Source: Caulobacterales bacterium RIFCSPHIGHO2_01_FULL_70_19 (lineage in GTDB: Bacteria > Pseudomonadota > Alphaproteobacteria > Caulobacterales > Caulobacteraceae). From it: a DNA stretch of 64,000 nucleotides. Both the position numbers and the translations under genes were made by a program. A model generated the notes under the pieces. It saw only the letters and a list, made by a program, of their open reading frames with translations. It did not search any database and was not told the DNA's origin. Location of the stretch: assembly GCA_001794825.1 (NCBI GenBank), contig MGLK01000019.1:53922-117921 (forward strand), written 5' to 3'. Shown here piece by piece: positions 1-9,206 of the stretch. Numbering within the stretch: position 1 is the first letter of the stretch; the number at the start of each line of letters is the position of its first letter.

Positions 1-2
1 GC

Positions 3-161
3 CCGATCGCGGCGGGGACCCTGTATTCCGTCCTCGGCCACGACTGGCCCTTCCTGGTGGGCGCGGCCCTGACCGTCCCGGCGGCGGTGCTGGCGATCAA
101 CGCGGGCCGGGCCTTCCGGCGGCGCGAGGCGGCCGCCCTCGCGGAAGCCGCGCAAACCTAG
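3..161 (+). CDS. MFS transporter, C-terminal end (partial)
   Basis: Open reading frame entering from the left edge and ending at TAG 159-161; 52 codons are visible. The protein end reads as one hydrophobic segment (PFLVGAALTVPAAVLAI) followed by a charged Arg/Ala-rich cytoplasmic tail. This is how 12-helix major facilitator exporters usually end, and the preceding AAGTLYSVLG resembles the loop before their last helix. The family call is an inference from this short tail; another polytopic membrane protein is possible. It runs in the same direction as rpmI, but 126 bases and a possible promoter lie between. Confidence 0.5.
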   Translation, partial: PIAAGTLYSVLGHDWPFLVGAALTVPAAVLAINAGRAFRRREAAALAEAAQT

Positions 162-168
162 ACTCTGC

Positions 169-197
169 TTGCCTTCCGGGCCCGCTTCGACTAGAAG
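169..197 (+). promoter_or_regulatory. Possible promoter of rpmI-rplT
   Basis: TTGCCT (169-174) and TAGAAG (192-197) are separated by 17 bases, each matching four of six positions of the housekeeping consensus. They lie about 90 bases before rpmI, and no infC precedes the operon here. The match is moderate and the element is inferred. Confidence 0.3.
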
Positions 198-216
198 CCG
201 CGCCTTCGCGTACCGG

Positions 217-247
217 ACCGCCGGGCGAACAGGCATGCCTGGGCGGT
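217..247 (+). other. Stem-loop in the rpmI leader
   Basis: ACCGCC (217-222) can pair with GGCGGT (242-247), and the loop holds the self-complementary AGGCATGCCT (231-240). It sits in the untranslated leader between the possible promoter and rpmI, where ribosomal-protein operons are often autoregulated by L20. I see no clear match to a known L20 leader, so the role is open. Confidence 0.25.
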
Positions 248-287
248 CTTTGAAACTCCGGGTCCAGCACCCGGCAAAGGAGATGAA

Positions 288-485
288 ATGCCGAAACTGA
301 AGACGAAGTCGGGCGCCAAGAAGCGCTTCAAACTGACGGCGAGCGGCAAGGTCAAGGCCGGCGTGGCGGGCAAGCGCCACCGGCTGATCAGCCACAACTC
401 GAAGTACATCCGCCAGAACCGCGGCACCGCGGTGATGTCGGACGCCGACGCCAAGAAGATCAAGTCCTACATGCCGTACGCCTGA
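288..485 (+). CDS. rpmI: 50S ribosomal protein L35
   Basis: Encodes the small basic ribosomal protein bL35 of the large subunit. The 65 residues match the usual length. The start [15 protein letters not shown] and the later GKRHRLISH are characteristic of the family. A strong ribosome binding site, AAAGGAGA, lies just before the ATG. It is followed after 46 bases by rplT, the normal bacterial order. infC, often first in this operon, is absent here. Confidence 0.97.
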   Translation: MPKLKTKSGAKKRFKLTASGKVKAGVAGKRHRLISHNSKYIRQNRGTAVMSDADAKKIKSYMPYA

Positions 486-531
486 TCGGCGCGCGCTCCG
501 GACAGATCATCCAGTTTGAAGGAATAGAGAT

Positions 532-885
532 ATGGCTCGTGTGACCCGCGGCGTGACCTCCCACGCCAAGCACAAGAAGGTCCTGAAGCAGGCGAAGGGC
601 TTCTACGGCCGCCGCAAGAACACCATCCGCGCCGCCAAGGCCGCCGTGGACCGCGCCGGGCAATACGCCTACCGCGACCGCCGCACCAAGAAGCGCAACT
701 TCCGCGCCCTGTGGATCCAGCGCATCAACGCCGCCGCGCGTCTGGAAGGCTTCACCTACAGCCAGTTCATGCACGGCCTGGGCAAGGCCGGCATCGAGCT
801 GGACCGCAAGGTTCTCGCCGCCATGGCCGCCGACGACGCCGCCTTCAAGGCGGTCGCCGACAAGGTCCGCGCCGCGCTGGCGTAA
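532..885 (+). CDS. rplT: 50S ribosomal protein L20
   Basis: Encodes bL20, an early 23S rRNA-binding assembly protein of the large subunit. The 117 residues are the family's normal length. The N-terminal [16 protein letters not shown] and the later [10 protein letters not shown] and [11 protein letters not shown] stretches are diagnostic. A GAAGGA ribosome binding site precedes the ATG. The gene is cotranscribed with rpmI, and a perfect terminator hairpin 25 bases downstream closes the two-gene unit before pheS. Confidence 0.97.
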   Translation: MARVTRGVTSHAKHKKVLKQAKGFYGRRKNTIRAAKAAVDRAGQYAYRDRRTKKRNFRALWIQRINAAARLEGFTYSQFMHGLGKAGIELDRKVLAAMAADDAAFKAVADKVRAALA

Positions 886-910
886 GCTTTTCCGGCGACG
901 GAAGACGCAA

Positions 911-941
911 AAGCCCCCCGGCGCGCGCCGGGGGGCTTTTT
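911..941 (+). terminator. Rho-independent terminator after rplT
   Basis: A perfect 28-base self-complementary sequence (911-938) centred on GCGC, with a run of six C pairing a run of six G, is followed by TTTTT (937-941). It separates rpmI-rplT from pheS, so the pheST operon probably has its own promoter in the short gap or depends on read-through. Confidence 0.85.
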
Positions 942-974
942 GCTTTCCGCCGCAGCCGCTAGACGACTGCGACC

Positions 975-2051
975 ATGACCGACCTCGCCCAGCTCGAACT
1001 CGACCTGATCAACGCCATCGGCGCGGCGGAGACCGCCGCCGCGGTGGAGGAGCTGCGCGTCGCCGCGCTCGGCAAGCAGGGCTCGATCTCGGGCCTGCTC
1101 AAGGGCATGGGGGCCATGAGCCCGGAGGAGCGGCGCGAGCGCGGGCCGATGATCAACGGCCTGCGCGACCGCGTCTCGGCGGCGCTGGCGGCCCGCAAGG
1201 CCGAGCTGGAGGCGGCCGAAATGGACGCCCGGCTGAAGGCCGAGCACGTCGACCTGACCCTCCCCTCCCGGCCGCGTCGCAAGGGCAGCGTGCACCCGAC
1301 CATGCAGGTGATGGACGAGATGATCGCCATCTTCGCCGACATGGGCTTCGCGGTCGCGGAAGGTCCCGACATCGAGGACGACTTCCACAACTTCACCGCT
1401 CTGAACTTCCCGCCCAAACACCCGGCGCGGGAGATGCACGACACGTTCTTCCTGACGCCCGACCCGGAGACCGGCGAGCGCAAGGTGCTGCGCACCCACA
1501 CCAGCCCGGTGCAGGTGCGGACGATGATGAGCCAGAAGCCGCCGATCCGGATCATCGCGCCGGGCCGGACCTTCCGGAAGGACAGCGACGCGACCCACAC
1601 GCCGATGTTCCACCAGGTCGAGGGCCTGGTGATCGACAAGGGCGTGCACATGGGCTGTCTGAAGTGGACGCTGGAGACCTTCGTGGCCCGCTTCTTCGAG
1701 GTCGACGACGTTCACGCCCGCTTCCGCCCGCACCACTTCCCGTTCACCGAGCCGTCCGCCGAGATGGACATCCGCTGCGACCGTTCGGGCGGCGAGCTGA
1801 AGCTGAACCAGGGCGACAGCTGGATGGAGATCCTCGGCTGCGGGATGGTGCATCCCAACGTGCTGCGCAACTGCGGCATCGATCCGGACGAGTACCAGGG
1901 CTTCGCCTTCGGCATGGGCGTCGATCGTCTGGCCATGCTGAAGTACGGCATTCCCGACCTGCGGCCGATGTTCGAGGCCGACACCCGGTGGCTGGCCCAC
2001 TACGGCTTCTCGGCCTTCCAGGCCCCCAACACCGCCAGCGGGCTTTCCTGA
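975..2051 (+). CDS. pheS: Phenylalanine--tRNA ligase alpha subunit
   Basis: Catalytic subunit of the alpha2-beta2 enzyme that charges tRNA-Phe. The 358 residues fit the bacterial length. The N-terminal ~85 residues form the charged coiled coil that contacts the tRNA. Class II motif 2 lies at about 196-218 ([12 protein letters not shown] then FHQVEG) and motif 3 at 309-330 ([14 protein letters not shown]). The stop codon overlaps the start of the next small gene (TGATG), so translation is coupled. Unusually, two small genes lie between pheS and pheT. Confidence 0.97.
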   Translation: MTDLAQLELDLINAIGAAETAAAVEELRVAALGKQGSISGLLKGMGAMSPEERRERGPMINGLRDRVSAALAARKAELEAAEMDARLKAEHVDLTLPSRPRRKGSVHPTMQVMDEMIAIFADMGFAVAEGPDIEDDFHNFTALNFPPKHPAREMHDTFFLTPDPETGERKVLRTHTSPVQVRTMMSQKPPIRIIAPGRTFRKDSDATHTPMFHQVEGLVIDKGVHMGCLKWTLETFVARFFEVDDVHARFRPHHFPFTEPSAEMDIRCDRSGGELKLNQGDSWMEILGCGMVHPNVLRNCGIDPDEYQGFAFGMGVDRLAMLKYGIPDLRPMFEADTRWLAHYGFSAFQAPNTASGLS

Positions 2052-2452
2052 TGACCGACGCCGCCACCGCCGCCGCGGGCGACCCGCGCCAACTGGACCC
2101 GCTGGCCCGGGAGTTCACCGGCGGGCGCTTCGCGCTGTTCGACCTCTATCGGGCCAATGTCCAGTCCGGCGGCGGAGCCGTCCTGGAGGGCCGCGTCTTC
2201 ACCGACTGCGTCATCGAAGGCCCGGCGGTGATGCTGGCGTTGGAGGGCGTCCGGTTCGAGGGCGTGAACTTCGGCCAGACCGGCGGCGACATGCGCAACA
2301 TGCTGTTCCGCCCGATGAGCGGCCAGATGGCCATCGGCTCCATTCCGGTGCGCAACTGCACCTTCCGCAACTGCCAGTTCCAGACGCTGGGCATCACCGG
2401 CCCCGACGAGCTCCTGAACGTGCTGGTCGAGCAGGTCCGTACGACCGACTAG
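2051..2452 (+). CDS. Small repeat protein between pheS and pheT, copy A (unknown function)
   Basis: A 133-residue protein without signal peptide or membrane segment; I do not recognise a named family. Its centre and C-terminus have an F/C periodicity like pentapeptide or beta-helix repeats: FTDCVIEG (50-57), VRFEGVNF, then NCTFRNCQF. The ATG overlaps the pheS stop codon by one base. It shares FTDC-IEGPAVM, DMRN-L-RP, NC-F--C-F and TG-DELL with the following gene, so the two are paralogues. Co-translation with pheS suggests a role near the enzyme or tRNA-Phe, but that is inference. The coding call rests on the conserved duplication and on codon use like its neighbours. Confidence 0.85.
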   Translation: MTDAATAAAGDPRQLDPLAREFTGGRFALFDLYRANVQSGGGAVLEGRVFTDCVIEGPAVMLALEGVRFEGVNFGQTGGDMRNMLFRPMSGQMAIGSIPVRNCTFRNCQFQTLGITGPDELLNVLVEQVRTTD

Positions 2453-2481
2453 CGTTCCGGCCAGATATCAGAGACCCGACC

Positions 2482-2913
2482 ATGACAGACCAGACCCCGA
2501 CGCCCGCCATGTCCGCCGAAGAAGCCGCGGGCCGCGCCCTGGTGGCCCGCACCTCCTTCGAGAAGGAAGCGGTCTGGCTGCCTTCGCTGGCGGTCCAGCA
2601 CTGGAACGCCGGACAGACGGCGATCGACGGCAAGACCTTCACCGACTGCCTGATCGAGGGTCCCGCAGTCATGGCCGTGATGAACGGCACCGTCTTCGAC
2701 AGCTGCACGATGGGCACGACGTCCGACATGCGCAATCTGCTCTACCGGCCGGTCGGGCGCGACCGCATGGCCGGAGTGGTCGGCGTCTCCAACTGCCGCT
2801 TCGTGCGCTGCCGCTTCGCCCAGGTCGGCTTCACCGGCTCCGACGAGCTGCTGGACGAGCTGGCCGGGATCCAGACCGTAACCGCCGCGGCTTCCGGGAG
2901 CTCCAGGGCGTGA
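2482..2913 (+). CDS. Small repeat protein between pheS and pheT, copy B (unknown function)
   Basis: A 143-residue paralogue of the preceding gene, with a longer N-terminus ([17 protein letters not shown]) and a short Ala/Ser-rich tail. Shared blocks are [12 protein letters not shown] (53-64), [18 protein letters not shown] and [10 protein letters not shown]. The C-x-F repetition suggests a short right-handed beta-helix or pentapeptide-like fold. It starts 29 bases after copy A. Its TGA stop overlaps the GTG start of pheT (GTGA, 2910-2913), so it is cotranslated with the synthetase. No catalytic motif is visible and no function can be assigned. Confidence 0.85.
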   Translation: MTDQTPTPAMSAEEAAGRALVARTSFEKEAVWLPSLAVQHWNAGQTAIDGKTFTDCLIEGPAVMAVMNGTVFDSCTMGTTSDMRNLLYRPVGRDRMAGVVGVSNCRFVRCRFAQVGFTGSDELLDELAGIQTVTAAASGSSRA

Positions 2914-5333
2914 AGTTCACCCTCTCCTGGCTGAAGGAACACCTCGACACGGCGGCGGAGGTCGACGCCGTCGCCGAAGCCATGACCATGGCCGGCCTCG
3001 AGGTCGAGGAGGTCCATGACCCCGTGGCGGCGCTGGCGCCGTTCACGGTGGCGCGCATCGTCTCCGCCGAGCGGCACCCGAACGCCGACCGGCTGCAGGT
3101 CTGCCAGGTCGACACCGTCGACGGCCTGAAGGAGATCGTCTGCGGCGCGCCGAACGCGCGCGCGGGCCTGACCACCATCTACGCCCCGATCGGCGCCTAT
3201 GTGCCCGGCCTCGGCGTGACCCTGGTCGAGAAGCCGGTGCGCGGCGTGGTCTCGCACGGCATGCTGTGCTCGGCCGCAGAGCTGCAGCTGTCGGCGGAGA
3301 GCGACGGCATTCTCGAGCTGGCCGACGACCTGCAGGTGGGCCAGCCGGCCGCCGGGGTGTTCGGGGCCGAGCCGGTGATCGACTTCGAGGTCACCCCCAA
3401 CCGATCCGACTGGCTGGGCGTGGCCGGCATCGCCCGCGATCTCGCCGCCGCCGGCGTGGGCGCGCTGAAGACCGCCGCGATCGAGCCGGTCGCCGGATCC
3501 TTCCCCTCCCCCGTCTCCGTGCGCCTGGAGGCGCCGGAGATGTGCCCGGTGTTCGCCGGCCGGGTGATCCGCGGGGTCAGCAACGGCCCCTCGCCGGACT
3601 GGCTGCAGCACCGGCTGACCGCCATCGGCCTCAGGCCCATCAACCGGCTGGTCGACGTCACCAACCTGATCTCCTACGACCGCGCCCGTCCGCTGCACGT
3701 CTACGACATGGCCAAGCTGGTCGGCGGCGAGATCGTCGTGCGCGGCGGCCAGACCTCCGAGGCCGCCGAGGGCATCGCCGCCGGCACGCCGGAGCATCTG
3801 ATCGCGCTGGACGGCAAGACCTACGCGCTCGATCCGTCGATGTGCGTCATCGCCGACGCCGCCGGCGAGCGGCCCATTGGTCTGGGCGGCGTCATGGGCG
3901 GGGAGTCGACCGGCTGTTCGGACGAGACCGTCGACGTCTTCGTCGAGAGCGCCTGGTTCGACCCGATCGTCACGGCCCAGACCGGCCGCACGCTGGGCCT
4001 GAACTCGGACGCCCAGTACCGCTTCGCGCGCGGCGTCGACCCGGCCTCGGTCGTGCCCGGGCTGGAGCTGGCCACGCGTTTGATCCTCGGGCTGTGCGGC
4101 GGCGAGGCCTCGGAGATCGTGCTGGCCGGACAGGCCCCCGCCGATCCCGCCGGCTTCGCCTTCGATCCGGACCGCGTCGCCGCCCTGACCGGGCTGTCGC
4201 TCGGCGAGGACCGCATCGCGGAGATCCTGACCGCCCTCGGCTTCGAGGTGCGGCGCGGCTCGCCATGGACGGTCACCCCGCCGTCGTGGCGGCGCGACGT
4301 CGAGGGGCCGGCCGATCTCGTCGAGGAAATCGCCCGCATCGAAGGCTATGACGAGCTGCCGTCCACGCCCCTGCCCGACCTCGGGGCGCCGGCACGGGGC
4401 GTGCTGAACCCGCGGCAGGCGCGGGTGCGGACCGCCCGTCGGGCGCTGGCCGCCATGGGCTACGCCGAGGCCGTCACCTGGTCCTTCACCAGACAGTCGA
4501 CCGCGGCCCTGTTCGGCGGCGGGAGCGAGCGGCTGGTGCTCGAGAACCCGATCGCCGCCGACCTGGACTGCATGCGGCCGTCGGCCCTGCCCAACCTGGT
4601 CGAGGCGGCGGCGCGCAACGCCGCGCGCGGTCACCCCGACGTCGCCCTGTTCGAGATCGGCCCGATCTACCTGGACGACAGCCCGACCGGCCAGCGCACC
4701 GTCATCACCGGGCTCACGGTCCCGAAGTCTCCCCGACACTGGGGCGGGGCGGCCGAGGACGCCCTGTTCGCGTTGAAGGGCGACCTGCTGGCCCTGCTGG
4801 AGGAGCTGGGGGCGCCGGTCGCCTCGCTGCAGCTGGTCCAGGGCCAGAACCGCGACTGGTGGCATCCCGGGCGCTCGGCCCGGCTGCAGCTGGGTCCGAA
4901 GAACGTGATGGCGGAGTTCGGCGCCCTGCACCCGCGCGTGCTCAAGGCGCTGGACGCAGACGGCCCGGTGCTGGCCTTCGAGATCGTGCTGGACGCCGTG
5001 CCCGAGCCGCGCGGCAAGGCCGGCAAGGCGCGCGGCGCGGCCAACCTGTCCGCCCTGATGCCGCTGACGCGGGACTTCGCCTTCGTGATCGAGGACGGCA
5101 AGCCGGCCGGCGACCTCGTCCGCGCCGTCGCGGGGGCGGACAAGGCCCTGATCGCCGAGGTGCGGGTGTTCGACGTCTACCGCGGCGCGGGCGTGCCTCA
5201 GGGCATGAAGTCGGTGGCGCTGGAGGTCGTGGTGCAGCCGCGCGAGGCGACCCTGACCGAGGCCGAGATCGAGGCCCTTTCGGCGAAGGTCGTGGCGGCG
5301 GCGGGCAAGGTCGGAGCGACGCTCAGGGGGTGA
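2910..5333 (+). CDS. pheT: Phenylalanine--tRNA ligase beta subunit
   Basis: Non-catalytic and editing subunit of the tRNA-Phe ligase, 807 residues, full length. In order: an N-terminal EMAP/OB-type tRNA-binding domain (about 40-150), the B3/B4 editing domain, B5 (about 400-480), a PheRS-like core, and the C-terminal anticodon-binding FDX-ACB domain (about 715-807, starting near [15 protein letters not shown]). Translation starts at GTG, which overlaps the stop of the preceding small gene. The start [14 protein letters not shown] is typical for PheT and fixes the initiation site. Confidence 0.96.
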   Translation: MKFTLSWLKEHLDTAAEVDAVAEAMTMAGLEVEEVHDPVAALAPFTVARIVSAERHPNADRLQVCQVDTVDGLKEIVCGAPNARAGLTTIYAPIGAYVPGLGVTLVEKPVRGVVSHGMLCSAAELQLSAESDGILELADDLQVGQPAAGVFGAEPVIDFEVTPNRSDWLGVAGIARDLAAAGVGALKTAAIEPVAGSFPSPVSVRLEAPEMCPVFAGRVIRGVSNGPSPDWLQHRLTAIGLRPINRLVDVTNLISYDRARPLHVYDMAKLVGGEIVVRGGQTSEAAEGIAAGTPEHLIALDGKTYALDPSMCVIADAAGERPIGLGGVMGGESTGCSDETVDVFVESAWFDPIVTAQTGRTLGLNSDAQYRFARGVDPASVVPGLELATRLILGLCGGEASEIVLAGQAPADPAGFAFDPDRVAALTGLSLGEDRIAEILTALGFEVRRGSPWTVTPPSWRRDVEGPADLVEEIARIEGYDELPSTPLPDLGAPARGVLNPRQARVRTARRALAAMGYAEAVTWSFTRQSTAALFGGGSERLVLENPIAADLDCMRPSALPNLVEAAARNAARGHPDVALFEIGPIYLDDSPTGQRTVITGLTVPKSPRHWGGAAEDALFALKGDLLALLEELGAPVASLQLVQGQNRDWWHPGRSARLQLGPKNVMAEFGALHPRVLKALDADGPVLAFEIVLDAVPEPRGKAGKARGAANLSALMPLTRDFAFVIEDGKPAGDLVRAVAGADKALIAEVRVFDVYRGAGVPQGMKSVALEVVVQPREATLTEAEIEALSAKVVAAAGKVGATLRG

Positions 5334-5346
5334 GGCCGGCGGCCGA

Positions 5347-6786
5347 TCACTCGGCCGCCAGCTCCGCCACCCATGCCTCCAGGGCCGCGGTGTCGTTCAT
5401 CCGCCCGGGAAAGAGACGCTCGGGCGTGAACGGTCCGATGTCGGCGCCCTCGCCGATGGCCACTTTCTGCAGGGTGCTGAAGGTGCTCAGGCCCGACGGC
5501 AGCGTGATTTCACGCACCTCCATGTAACGGGTCGCGGCGTTGGTCGCCTCACCGACGTGCAGGGCGCCGAGGGCGCGGAAGTCACGGACCATCAGCAGGC
5601 AGGAGCTGAAACAGGCGTGGTCGGTGACGACCACCACCTGCCCCGCATAGGCGGGCTCCGGCGCTGCGGAGGTTTCGGCCTCCGCCGGGGGACACTCGGG
5701 TATCGGCTCGTCGAACAGGCGCCCCTCGGAGACGGCCTGATCGATCCGTTCCGCCAGAGCCGCATAGTAGGCGGCGGTCTGGGGGTCCTGCACGCGGGCG
5801 GCGAAGGCGCGCACATGCGCGGCGTTGCCGGGCGAGGCTCTCCACACGCCCGCGCAGGCCGAGCCGTGACGGAGCCGCGCCGCGGTGTGGCCGGCGCCGT
5901 AGATCAGGTCGGCCAGACGGCGGCCATGCCGTGAGTCCCCGCCGCCGTTGCCGCGGAGGTCGATGACCAGGGCCGGGCTGTTCCGCCATTCGGCCTGCCG
6001 CTCCTCCAACGTCCGGACGACGGCGGCCGCCTCGTCGGAGAGGCGCTCGATGGCGATCCACCAGCGGTCGCCGCTGCGCCGCACCCCGAAGCCGGCGCGC
6101 GCGGCCGCCTGGCCGGCATTCAGCGCCTCGGCCAGCCGCGGCGTCTCCACCGGCCGCCAATTCATTTCCACCTCGACCGGACCCTCGCCGGCGCTGAACA
6201 CGCACCGGGCCGGTCGGGTCAGGAAGGGGTTGCCGTCGTCCACGAAGATGAAGCCGCCGTGGGCGATCCGCTGGGCCTCGATCGGGGCGGAGATACGGAA
6301 GGCCAGCCGGGCGGCGGCCACCTCTTCGGCGTCCGCGCCGTCGCAGGAGACCAGACGCGCGCCGACAAGTCCCTGGTCCTGGCCATCCTGGGCTCCGACC
6401 ACCCAGTCTCCGCCCTGGCGCGTCATGACCAGGCCGGTCCAGGCGTAGGGCATGCCCCGCAGCCGGGGCGTCGACCAGACGTGCGCGTCGCCGAAGCCGG
6501 TGGCGAAACCGGCGAGGACGGCCAGGTAACCGGCGTAGCTGTCGACCGATGGGATGCGGGCCAGGGCCGCGTCATAGCCGTCGCGCAACCGGTCACGGAA
6601 GGCCGCGTCGCCCAGCGCCTCCACCGCCCCCGGGTGGTTTCCTGCGACCAGCGCGCGGGCGGCCTCGAGATCGGCCCGCGTCAGCTGCCGCCAGCCCTCG
6701 GCGGCGGAACCGCTCTGCGCCTGCGCGCCGCCCGCCGCCAAGGTCGTTGCGACGAGCGCCACCGCCATACGGATCAGCGTCTTCAT
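5347..6786 (-). CDS. Secreted S41-family peptidase-like protein
   Basis: A 479-residue exported protein related to C-terminal processing (S41/tail-specific) peptidases. I chose the internal ATG at 6786 because it begins a classical signal peptide (KTLIRMAVALVATTLAAG, cleavage after AQA). The S41 core is marked by VIDLRGNGGGDS in the middle and by VTDHACFSSCLLM near the C-terminus, where the nucleophilic Ser is expected. No PDZ domain is evident, so substrate handling differs from CtpA-type enzymes. It faces pheT convergently, 13 bases away. Periplasmic activity is inferred. Confidence 0.75.
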   Translation of the reverse strand: MKTLIRMAVALVATTLAAGGAQAQSGSAAEGWRQLTRADLEAARALVAGNHPGAVEALGDAAFRDRLRDGYDAALARIPSVDSYAGYLAVLAGFATGFGDAHVWSTPRLRGMPYAWTGLVMTRQGGDWVVGAQDGQDQGLVGARLVSCDGADAEEVAAARLAFRISAPIEAQRIAHGGFIFVDDGNPFLTRPARCVFSAGEGPVEVEMNWRPVETPRLAEALNAGQAAARAGFGVRRSGDRWWIAIERLSDEAAAVVRTLEERQAEWRNSPALVIDLRGNGGGDSRHGRRLADLIYGAGHTAARLRHGSACAGVWRASPGNAAHVRAFAARVQDPQTAAYYAALAERIDQAVSEGRLFDEPIPECPPAEAETSAAPEPAYAGQVVVVTDHACFSSCLLMVRDFRALGALHVGEATNAATRYMEVREITLPSGLSTFSTLQKVAIGEGADIGPFTPERLFPGRMNDTAALEAWVAELAAE

Positions 6787-7020
6787 GCCATGCTCCCTGC
6801 TGCGCCCCGCCGCGTCGGCGTCGCCCATACCGCCGGTCGGCCAATCTCCTACCGGCTCCGCGGCCGCTGTCACGTTAAAGCCCCGTCACCTCCCGGCCCC
6901 GGGAGCCGCGCCGCAACCTCTCGTTAACCTTGCCGCCGCAAGGCTGACTCAAAGAGCGGCGACGGTGACGTCGAGCGCCCGCGGGAGTCGGGCGACCCGT
7001 CCCGCCTTCGGAGCCAGAGC

Positions 7021-7632
7021 ATGCACCGCCGCCAGATGATCCTCTCGGGCCTCGCCGCCAGCGCCGGCGTCTCGGGCCTGTCCGCCTGCGCCTCGAACGG
7101 CCCGGCCGATCCCAACTATCCGATCCGCTCCGACCAGACGGCCCCGGCCTATACCGCCGACGAACTGATCGCCGCCGGCTCGCGCGAACTGGGCATCGCC
7201 GCCGAGGCCATCGGCGGGGCGATCGAGCGCATCTTCGCCGACCAGGGCGACCGGCCGACCGCCTACATCGCCGGCGAGGAGGCCGCGGGCGCGGTCGGCG
7301 TCGGCCTGCGCTACGGCCGCGGCGCCCTGCACATGAAGGACCTTTCGGCCTCGCAGGAGGTGTTCTGGCAGGGCATCTCGATCGGCTGGGACGTCGGCGG
7401 CAACGGCAGCCGGGTGTTCACCCTGGTCTACGGCCTCTACCACCCGGACATGATCTATCGCCGCTACCCCGGCGTGGAGGGCTCCGCCTATCTGGTCGGC
7501 GGCCTGGGCGTGAACTACCAGCGCGCCGACGGAATCGTCCTGGCCCCGATCCGCACCGGCGTGGGCCTGCGCCTCGGCGCCAACGTCGGCACCATGGCCT
7601 ACAGCCGCCAGCGCAACATCCTGCCGTTCTGA
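7021..7632 (+). CDS. eipA: EipA-like envelope integrity protein (DUF1134)
   Basis: A 203-residue envelope protein of the DUF1134 family, whose Brucella member EipA is a periplasmic beta-barrel-like protein needed for cell-envelope integrity. The family core is clear: IFADQGDRPTAYIAGEE, GVGLRYGRGAL, SIGWDVGGNGSR, VEGSAYLVGGLGVNYQ and GVGLRLGANVGTM. The N-terminus has twin Arg and a hydrophobic segment ending in L-S-A-C (Cys23), so this copy looks like a lipoprotein. That is an inference from the lipobox; cleavage by signal peptidase I is the alternative. It stands alone with about 230 bases upstream. Confidence 0.85.
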   Translation: MHRRQMILSGLAASAGVSGLSACASNGPADPNYPIRSDQTAPAYTADELIAAGSRELGIAAEAIGGAIERIFADQGDRPTAYIAGEEAAGAVGVGLRYGRGALHMKDLSASQEVFWQGISIGWDVGGNGSRVFTLVYGLYHPDMIYRRYPGVEGSAYLVGGLGVNYQRADGIVLAPIRTGVGLRLGANVGTMAYSRQRNILPF

Positions 7633-7694
7633 CCGGACCGCTTGTCCGGGCGCACGCAATCCCCGGATGCATCCTGACATCAGGGGCGAGATCA

Positions 7695-8315
7695 ATGGCG
7701 AACGAAGACGCGCGGAAGTTCTGGGACCAGCGGTACGAGGGCGAGGCCTACCGGTTCGGGCAAGAGCCGAACGCCTTCCTCGCCCGTCAGGCCTATCGGC
7801 TTGGGCCTGGGCAAAGCGCCCTGGCGGTGGCGGACGGCGAAGGCCGCAACGGAGTCTGGCTGGCGCGTCGGGGGCTGAGGGTGCTGTCGACCGACATCTC
7901 GCCCCGAGCCGTGGCCAAGGCGCGGGCGCTCGCGGCGCGGCACGGCGTGGAGATCGATGCGCGACTGGCCGATCTCGACGACTGGGACTGGCCGGTCGGA
8001 ACGATGGATGTGGTCGTCGCCATCTTCATCCAGTTCGCCGGGCCCGAGGCTCGCGCACGCCATTTCGCGGCGCTGAAGGCGGCGTTGAAGCCGGGCGGCC
8101 TGCTGCTGCTGGAAGGCTACCGCCCCGAGCAGATCGCCTACGGGACCGGCGGGCCGGGCGTGGTCGAGAACCTCTACACCGGGGCGCTGCTGCGCGAGGC
8201 GTTCAGCGATCTCGAGATTCTCGAACTCACCACCTACGACGCCGTGCTGGCCGAGGGCGACGCCCATGCCGGGCCGTCGGCCCTGATCGACCTGGTCGCG
8301 CGCAAGCCGGCCTGA
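7695..8315 (+). CDS. Class I SAM-dependent methyltransferase
   Basis: A 206-residue cytosolic protein of the small TehB-like methyltransferase group. It begins FWDQRYEGEAYRFG, as these proteins do, and has the SAM-binding loop at 45-56 (AVADGEGRNGVW), an acidic residue ending beta 2 (STDIS) and LKPGGLLLLEGY after motif III. The first loop glycines are partly replaced (VADGEG instead of LGCGEG). The substrate is unknown; members are often linked to tellurite or thiol detoxification. It runs convergent to the sqdB/YeeZ pair. Confidence 0.8.
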   Translation: MANEDARKFWDQRYEGEAYRFGQEPNAFLARQAYRLGPGQSALAVADGEGRNGVWLARRGLRVLSTDISPRAVAKARALAARHGVEIDARLADLDDWDWPVGTMDVVVAIFIQFAGPEARARHFAALKAALKPGGLLLLEGYRPEQIAYGTGGPGVVENLYTGALLREAFSDLEILELTTYDAVLAEGDAHAGPSALIDLVARKPA

Positions 8316-8330
8316 GGGCCGGGAACCGGG

Positions 8331-9200
8331 TCAGAGCAGGCTTTCCAGCCCCTCGCGCCAGCTCGGGTAGCGCGGCCGCCAGCCCAGTTCGGCCTTGGCC
8401 CGGGCGTTCGAGAGGCGCTTGGAGTCGCGGTAGAAGCGGCGCATGGCCTCGCTGACCGAGGGATCCTCCAGAGCGACCTCGGGCGGATCCGGCAGACCCA
8501 GCCGGCGGGCGGCCCCCGCCATGACGACATCGGCCGGCGCCGGCTCGTCGTCGCACAGGGTGTAGGCGCGGCCCGGATGCGGCCGGGCCATGGAGGCGAA
8601 GAAGCCGGCCACGGCGTCGTCGACGTGGATCCGGTTGAAGACCTGGCCCGGCTTGCGGACGAGCCGCGCCGTGCCGTCGCGCAGCCTGTCCAGCGGCGAG
8701 CGGCCGGGACCGTACAGCGCCGGAAGGCGGAAGATCTGCACGGTCAGGCCCATGCCGCGGCCGGCGTCCAGCCAGTCCCGCTCGGCCCGCACCCGCCGCG
8801 CGCCTTCCAGCGAGGCGGCGTTCAGCGGATCGTCCTCGAAGGCCCAGCCGCCGGCGCGGTCGCCGTAGACGGCGGTCGAGGAGACGTAGCCGATCCAGTC
8901 CGACCAGGCGCCGGCGCGGGCGATCGCCGGGATCAGGCGCTGCAGCCCCGGACAGCCCGCCGGTCCCGGGGGCGCCGTGACGAGGATGGCCGAGGCCTCG
9001 GCGACGGCCCGGTCCAGCACTCCCTCGTCGTTGGGGTCGACAGCCTCCAGCCCCTCCGCCGTCAGCGCGGCGCGCCGGGCGGGGTCGCGGCTGGTCAGCG
9101 TCGCCCGCCCGCCGCGCCGTATCGCCTCGCAGGCGGCGGCGCGGCCCAGCCAGCCGCCGCCGAAGACCAGCAGGGACGGAGACGCGGGGGCTGCGGTCAT
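8331..9200 (-). CDS. NAD(P)-binding YeeZ-like epimerase/reductase
   Basis: A 289-residue extended short-chain dehydrogenase-type protein. The Rossmann loop is at 13-20 (FGGGWLGR), with ILVTAPPG and YVSSTAVYGD following as in the YeeZ group. RVRAERDWLDA suggests the catalytic Tyr-x3-Lys is not canonical. Its start lies 6 bases after the stop of sqdB, so the two are very likely cotranscribed. A sugar-nucleotide related role is possible from this context, but the substrate cannot be read from the sequence. Confidence 0.75.
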   Translation of the reverse strand: MTAAPASPSLLVFGGGWLGRAAACEAIRRGGRATLTSRDPARRAALTAEGLEAVDPNDEGVLDRAVAEASAILVTAPPGPAGCPGLQRLIPAIARAGAWSDWIGYVSSTAVYGDRAGGWAFEDDPLNAASLEGARRVRAERDWLDAGRGMGLTVQIFRLPALYGPGRSPLDRLRDGTARLVRKPGQVFNRIHVDDAVAGFFASMARPHPGRAYTLCDDEPAPADVVMAGAARRLGLPDPPEVALEDPSVSEAMRRFYRDSKRLSNARAKAELGWRPRYPSWREGLESLL

Positions 9201-9206
9201 CGCGCC

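Noticed and set aside
2742..4931. A 729-codon minus-strand frame over pheT
   Set aside because: Its Arg/Gly/Gln/His-rich translation is typical of antisense shadows; pheT on the plus strand explains the sequence.
5338..5359. GGCGGCCGA/TCGGCCGCC hairpin between pheT and the S41 gene as a terminator
   Set aside because: The 9-base stem is good but there is no T-run on either strand, and it overlaps the end of the S41 coding region.
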